Shown piece by piece: positions 60,168-64,000 of a stretch of DNA of 64,000 bases (position 1 is its first letter; each line of letters opens with the position of its first letter). Made by a program: the position numbers and the translations under genes. The notes under the pieces were generated by a model. It saw only the letters and a list, made by a program, of their open reading frames with translations, did not search any database and was not told the origin of the DNA. This stretch comes from an uncultured Flavobacteriaceae bacterium (GTDB lineage Bacteria; Bacteroidota; Bacteroidia; Flavobacteriales; Flavobacteriaceae): assembly GCA_947494695.1 (NCBI GenBank), contig CANLWB010000003.1, positions 62,001 through 126,000 of the forward strand, in the 5' to 3' direction.

Positions 60168-61067
60168 ATGAACAATATTCGGATTAATTTTAGTATTAAA
60201 GACCTGGAAAACCTTACCGGTATTAAGGCTCATACCATACGTATATGGGAAAAGCGTTATGGTTTATTACATCCAAATAGATCCGATACCAACATAAGGA
60301 ACTACAGTTTAGCCAGTTTTCAAAAATTATTGAATATCTCGTATCTCAATAATAATGGATTAAAAATTTCAAAAATTGCAAACCTTAAAGAAGAAGAGAT
60401 TCCTATCAAGGTTAGAGAAATTGCATCCCGAGCCAAGGTTGAAGATCATGCTATTAACGCCTTTAAAATGGCCATGATAAATTTCGATCAGGCTTTATTT
60501 TACAATACCTATAATAATTTACTGGAAACCAAGTCTTTTAGTGACATCTTCTATTCGGTATTTTTACCTTTATTGCATGAAGTTGGCTTATTATGGCAAA
60601 CAAATACCATAACTCCCGCTCACGAACATTTTCTGTCCATCCATATTAAACAGAAAATCATGCTGAATATTGAGAGACTTCAAATTTTAGAACCTACACC
60701 GGTCTCTAAAACTTATGTCTTATTTTTACCTGATAATGAAATTCATGATATTGGGCTATTATTCATTAATTATCAACTCAGAAGTAAAGGATACCATACT
60801 ATTTTTCTAGGAGAAAGTGTTCCCATGGAAAGTCTTACTGATCTTCTAGAGTTCTTCGAAGAAATTACTTTTGTTTCCTTTTTTACAGTGTATCCTTCTA
60901 AATTGGACGTTAACGACTATATTCAACAATTTAATGACTTGCTACTAACCAAAGTCGATACCAACCTGCTATTGCTGGGAAAAAACATTTCAGACCTAAA
61001 CAAAAGTAACCTTCCCGAAAAAGTAACAATCTACGATTCTATCGAAAATCTCATAGAAGATCTATAA
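60168..61067 (+). CDS. MerR-family regulator with B12-binding domain, CarH-like light sensor
   Basis: 299 aa from ATG 60168; a frame extension to a TTG at 60144 would lie inside the -7 box, so I reject it. N-terminal MerR HTH: FSIKDLENLTGIKAHTIRIW and EKRYGLLHP. Middle helical bundle with LLWQTNTITPAHEHFLS, exactly the W-x9-EH motif that in CarH packs against adenosylcobalamin. The C-terminal Rossmann domain has NEIHDIGLLF, the ExHxxG cobalamin-ligand motif, and GYHTIFLGESVP. Known CarH/LitR proteins repress carotenoid genes in the dark and release DNA when light cleaves the Co-C bond. Placement directly upstream of crtI supports the same job here. B12 dependence is inferred from motifs. Confidence 0.85.
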   Translation: MNNIRINFSIKDLENLTGIKAHTIRIWEKRYGLLHPNRSDTNIRNYSLASFQKLLNISYLNNNGLKISKIANLKEEEIPIKVREIASRAKVEDHAINAFKMAMINFDQALFYNTYNNLLETKSFSDIFYSVFLPLLHEVGLLWQTNTITPAHEHFLSIHIKQKIMLNIERLQILEPTPVSKTYVLFLPDNEIHDIGLLFINYQLRSKGYHTIFLGESVPMESLTDLLEFFEEITFVSFFTVYPSKLDVNDYIQQFNDLLLTKVDTNLLLLGKNISDLNKSNLPEKVTIYDSIENLIEDL

Positions 61068-61073
61068 TTATTT

Positions 61074-61108
61074 TATTTTTGTTTAACTTTTTATTATATT
61101 CGTTAAAC
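61074..61108 (+). promoter_or_regulatory. crtI promoter with GTTTAAC inverted-repeat operator
   Basis: TATTTTTG (61074-61081) is a TAnnTTTG -7 box. It overlaps GTTTAAC (61081-61087), which pairs as an inverted repeat with GTTAAAC (61102-61108) across 14 bp. The ATG of crtI follows 3 bp later at 61112. The position over the transcription start suits a repressor such as the MerR protein upstream. Confidence 0.6.
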
Positions 61109-61111
61109 ATT

Positions 61112-62590
61112 ATGAAATCAAACGTCCACATAATCGGTTCAGGTTTTTCGTCTCTAGCAGCTTCTTGTTATTTGGCAAAGGCTGGCTATCAGGTTACTAT
61201 TTTTGAGAAAAATGCAACTATAGGAGGCAGAGCAAGACAATTATCTAAAGATGGGTTCACCTTCGATATAGGTCCTACATGGTATTGGATGCCTGACGTT
61301 TTTGAACGTTTCTTTGCCGATTTTAATAAGACTCCCGAAGACTATTATACCCTTGAAAAGTTGAATCCAGCATACAGCGTGTATTTTGGAAAAGATGATG
61401 TTATCACTATTGAAAATACTCTAGAAAAAATAGCGGCTGCTTTTGAAAAAGAGGAACCTGGAAGTTCGAAAAAGCTCAAAACATTCATAGATCGTGCAAA
61501 AAGTAATTATGATATTGCCATTAAAGACCTCGTTTATAACCCGGGAATTTCTCCTTTAGAATTGGTAACTCCGGCGACTTTTAAAAAACTAAATCAATTT
61601 TTTAGTACTATAAAAACAGATGTTAGAAAGGCTTTTAAAAATGATAGACTTGCCAAAATTTTAGAATTTCCTGTATTATTCCTTGGTGCTAAACCTAGCG
61701 ATACGCCTTCTTTTTATAGTTTCATGAATTACGCCGACTTTGGACTAGGCACTTTTCATCCTAAAAAAGGGATGTATCAGGTTATATTAGCTATTGAGAG
61801 TCTGGCGCAGGACTTAGGAGTTCACATTAAAACAAACGCCGCAATAGAAAAAATAATTGTTAAAAACGGCATTTGCCAGGGGCTTATGTCTAATGGAGTA
61901 ACCTATGCTTCAGATGTTGTGGTAAGTGGTGCCGATTATCATCATACAGAGTCGCTCCTGGAAAAACCATACAGACAATACTCTGAAAGCTTTTGGAACA
62001 AGAAAACTTTTGCTCCTTCCTCACTTCTATTTTATGTTGGTTTTGATAAAAAATTAAAAAATGTGGACCATCACACCTTATTTTTTGATGTTGATTTTGA
62101 CACACACGCCAAAAGTATTTATGATCGTCCTAAATGGCCTGAAAACCCATTATTCTATGCAAGTTTTCCTAGTATTACTGATGAGAACGCTGCCCCTGAA
62201 GGCAAAGAAGCAGGTATCTTTTTAATTCCTCTAGCTCCCGGACTAGAAGATACTCAACAACTTAGAGACCGTTATTTTAAGAAAATAATACAACGATTTG
62301 AAGACTTAACTTCGCAACATGTTGAAAATCATATTATCTTTAAGGAGAGTTTTTGTATTAATGATTTTATTAATGACTATAATTCATACAAAGGAAATGC
62401 CTACGGTATGGCAAATACACTAATGCAAACTGCTTTTTTGAGACCTAAATTAAAAAGTAAAAAAGTAAAAAACTTGTTTTTTACTGGTCAACTAACAGTT
62501 CCCGGCCCTGGGGTTCCGCCCTCATTAATTTCCGGAAAATTAGCAGCAGATTTAGTAACAAAAAACACTAATTATGAAATTACTATTTGA
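61112..62590 (+). CDS. crtI: Phytoene desaturase
   Basis: 492 aa from ATG 61112; the 11 upstream codons lie in the promoter. FAD/NAD-binding N-terminus: HIIGSGFSSLAASCYLAKAG and IFEKNATIGGRARQL. DIGPTWYWMPD, typical of CrtI, follows. The C-terminal FTGQLTVPGPGVPPSLISGK is the carotenoid-desaturase signature. It converts phytoene to lycopene in four steps in the membrane. It overlaps crtB by 17 bp, so the operon is translationally coupled. Confidence 0.95.
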   Translation: MKSNVHIIGSGFSSLAASCYLAKAGYQVTIFEKNATIGGRARQLSKDGFTFDIGPTWYWMPDVFERFFADFNKTPEDYYTLEKLNPAYSVYFGKDDVITIENTLEKIAAAFEKEEPGSSKKLKTFIDRAKSNYDIAIKDLVYNPGISPLELVTPATFKKLNQFFSTIKTDVRKAFKNDRLAKILEFPVLFLGAKPSDTPSFYSFMNYADFGLGTFHPKKGMYQVILAIESLAQDLGVHIKTNAAIEKIIVKNGICQGLMSNGVTYASDVVVSGADYHHTESLLEKPYRQYSESFWNKKTFAPSSLLFYVGFDKKLKNVDHHTLFFDVDFDTHAKSIYDRPKWPENPLFYASFPSITDENAAPEGKEAGIFLIPLAPGLEDTQQLRDRYFKKIIQRFEDLTSQHVENHIIFKESFCINDFINDYNSYKGNAYGMANTLMQTAFLRPKLKSKKVKNLFFTGQLTVPGPGVPPSLISGKLAADLVTKNTNYEITI

Positions 62591-63413
62591 TACGGTTTCT
62601 TACAATTGTAGTAAGCTCGTTACAAAGACCTACAGTACCTCATTTTCGTTAGCAACTAAAATGCTATCCCAATCTATTAGAATGGATATTTACAATATTT
62701 ATGGTTTTGTACGCTTTGCCGACGAGATTGTAGATTCCTTTCACGATTACAATAAAGAAGATCTTTTTAATAAATTTTCTGATGATCTGGAATTGGCTCT
62801 TAAAGACAAAATTAGTTTGAATCCTATACTAAATGCTTTTCAATATACATTTCATAAATACGATTTGGATAAAACACTTGTAGATGCTTTTATGCACAGC
62901 ATGCGCATGGATTTGCATAAAACACAATACCTAACTCAAGAAGAGTTTAAAGCCTATATTTATGGTTCTGCAGATGTGGTAGGCCTCATGTGTTTAAAGG
63001 TATTTGTTAAGGGCGATCAAAATAAATACGACGCTTTAAAAGATAGCGCTATGTCATTAGGCTCTGCGTTTCAAAAGGTCAACTTTTTAAGAGATTTAAA
63101 GGCTGATTTTAACGATTTAAACAGAAGTTATTTCCCTAAAGTGGATTTAAAAAATTTATGCGAAGACTCTAAATTAGACATTATTAACGATATTGAAATG
63201 GATTTTGCGAAAGGACTCGATGGCATTAAAAAATTGCCAATCGAGGCTAAATTTGGAGTATTTATTGCCTATAGATACTACCGTCAGCTTCTAAAAAAAC
63301 TCAAGAAAACACCGGCTCTTCAAATAAAAAATACCCGAATACGCGTATCTAACCCTAAAAAAATAGAACTCCTTATGCGTAGTTATGTAAAATATCAATT
63401 AAATTTAATGTAA
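62574..63413 (+). CDS. crtB: Phytoene synthase
   Basis: 279 aa. Both Asp-rich signatures are present: FVRFADEIVDSF (about 40-55) and FQKVNFLRDLKADFNDLNR (about 160-185). These bind the diphosphates of two geranylgeranyl diphosphates. The start overlaps crtI. It makes phytoene, the first committed step. The length is typical for flavobacterial CrtB. Confidence 0.95.
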   Translation: MKLLFDTVSYNCSKLVTKTYSTSFSLATKMLSQSIRMDIYNIYGFVRFADEIVDSFHDYNKEDLFNKFSDDLELALKDKISLNPILNAFQYTFHKYDLDKTLVDAFMHSMRMDLHKTQYLTQEEFKAYIYGSADVVGLMCLKVFVKGDQNKYDALKDSAMSLGSAFQKVNFLRDLKADFNDLNRSYFPKVDLKNLCEDSKLDIINDIEMDFAKGLDGIKKLPIEAKFGVFIAYRYYRQLLKKLKKTPALQIKNTRIRVSNPKKIELLMRSYVKYQLNLM

Positions 63414-63422
63414 ATTTAAGTC

Positions 63423-63872
63423 ATGCATACTTTCTTCTGGATATTGATTTTTTTCGGTACATTTTCATTTATGGAATTTATGGCCTGGTTTACTCATAAA
63501 TACGTCATGCATGGCTTTTTATGGTCTTTACATAAAGATCATCATAAAAAAGACCATGAAAGCTGGTTCGAACGCAATGATGCCTTCTTTATTTTCTATG
63601 CCGTAGTAAGCATTGTCTTTTTTTTACTCTGGAAACACACTAGCTTTTGGGCTGGATTACCCATTGGTCTGGGAATATTTGTATATGGTGCATGCTATTT
63701 TATGGTGCATGATATTTTTATTCATCAGCGTTTTAAATTGTTTAGAAAGGCCAATAATTGGTATGCCAAAGGTGTAAGGCGTGCTCACAAAATGCATCAC
63801 AAACATATAGGCAAAGGAGATGGTGAGTGTTTTGGCATGCTAGTAGTACCTTTTAAGTACTTCAAAAAATAA
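63423..63872 (+). CDS. crtZ: Beta-carotene hydroxylase (fatty-acid-hydroxylase superfamily)
   Basis: 149 aa. Four His clusters, HKYVMHG, HKDHHKKDH, HDIFIHQRF and HKMHHKHIGKGDGE, give the di-iron site. Hydrophobic spans surround them. It adds 3-hydroxyls to beta-carotene to make zeaxanthin. It starts 9 bp after crtB. Confidence 0.95.
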   Translation: MHTFFWILIFFGTFSFMEFMAWFTHKYVMHGFLWSLHKDHHKKDHESWFERNDAFFIFYAVVSIVFFLLWKHTSFWAGLPIGLGIFVYGACYFMVHDIFIHQRFKLFRKANNWYAKGVRRAHKMHHKHIGKGDGECFGMLVVPFKYFKK

Positions 63873-63875
63873 CGA

Positions 63876-64000
63876 ATGAGTTATTTGTATCTGTTACTAA
63901 ACTTAGGGTCTGTATCTGTACCATTCATATTTAGTTTTCATCCAAAATTAAAGTTTTACAAGCACTGGAAATCCTTATTCGTAGGCACGTTGGTAAGTAT
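63876..64000 (+). CDS. Lycopene cyclase, CrtYcd/heterodimer-fusion type (truncated by window edge)
   Basis: ATG at 63876, 3 bp after the crtZ stop, with 41 codons to the edge: MSYLYLLLNLGSVSVPFIF, then SFHPKLKFYKHWKSLF. This resembles the N-terminus of the membrane lycopene cyclases of Flavobacteriaceae (the CrtYc half). With crtI, crtB and crtZ it completes a zeaxanthin pathway. Confidence 0.75.
   Translation, partial: MSYLYLLLNLGSVSVPFIFSFHPKLKFYKHWKSLFVGTLVS

Noticed and set aside
61079-61111. Upstream start for crtI
   Set aside because: It falls in the promoter/operator; the FAD-binding fold begins properly from ATG 61112.

Overview
The window comes from a low-GC marine-type member of the Bacteroidota, very likely a Flavobacteriaceae. 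The signs are SusC/SusD pairs, a hybrid two-component regulator, C-terminal type IX secretion (T9SS) sorting domains, TAnnTTTG -7 promoter boxes and a CrtYcd-type carotenoid cluster. No species can be named from the sequence alone.

Region 1 (1-46.1 kb) is one large polysaccharide utilization locus, almost entirely on the minus strand. In transcription order it holds: a 1003-aa T9SS-exported clan GH-A glycosidase (GH42/GH167-like) with an FN3-like surface lipoprotein; a shorter 772-aa paralog; a small secreted protein; a GH27 alpha-galactosidase; two sulfatases, two GH2 enzymes and a third sulfatase in a tight operon; the hybrid two-component sensor; a GH110 alpha-1,3-galactosidase followed by SusC, SusD and a third surface lipoprotein; a secreted right-handed beta-helix protein (the only plus-strand gene here); and two tandem cassettes of a GH43/GH117-like propeller enzyme plus a 1010-aa GH42/GH167-like enzyme, the last truncated by the window edge. 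GH110, GH27, GH2, three formylglycine sulfatases and the GH42/GH167-like set together point to a sulfated alpha-1,3/beta-1,4 galactan, such as a carrageenan-type red-algal polysaccharide. This substrate is inferred. Between 13.1 and 14.1 kb lies a graveyard of PUL gene fragments (GH43-like, GH42/167-like, GH27-like), so the locus has expanded and decayed repeatedly.

Region 2 (46.5-59.4 kb) is a ~12.6-kb integrated element inserted at the 3' end of a tRNA-Leu(GAG). It is bounded by a 15-bp near-identical repeat (14/15). Its right end carries a tyrosine recombinase, an RteC-like protein, a HTH_17 excisionase-like protein and a replication-initiator-like protein. Its left two thirds carry cargo of mostly unknown function: a membrane-anchored repeat protein, a 683-aa orphan, an XRE repressor facing a palindromic operator, a lipoprotein with TSP3 repeats, and small secreted or membrane proteins. 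Just upstream of the tRNA is a candidate small structured RNA.

Region 3 (59.5-64 kb) is a chromosomal carotenoid locus: a hotdog thioesterase, a MerR-type regulator with the W-x9-EH and ExHxxG motifs of CarH-like B12 photoreceptors, then crtI, crtB, crtZ and the start of a CrtYcd-type lycopene cyclase. A GTTTAAC half-site occurs in both promoters of this locus and is an inverted repeat in front of crtI.

Functionally, the PUL would sense galactan oligosaccharides through the hybrid sensor, cut and desulfate the polymer at the cell surface with T9SS and lipoprotein enzymes, import it by SusCD and finish it with exo-galactosidases. All family calls are from motif reading without database searches.
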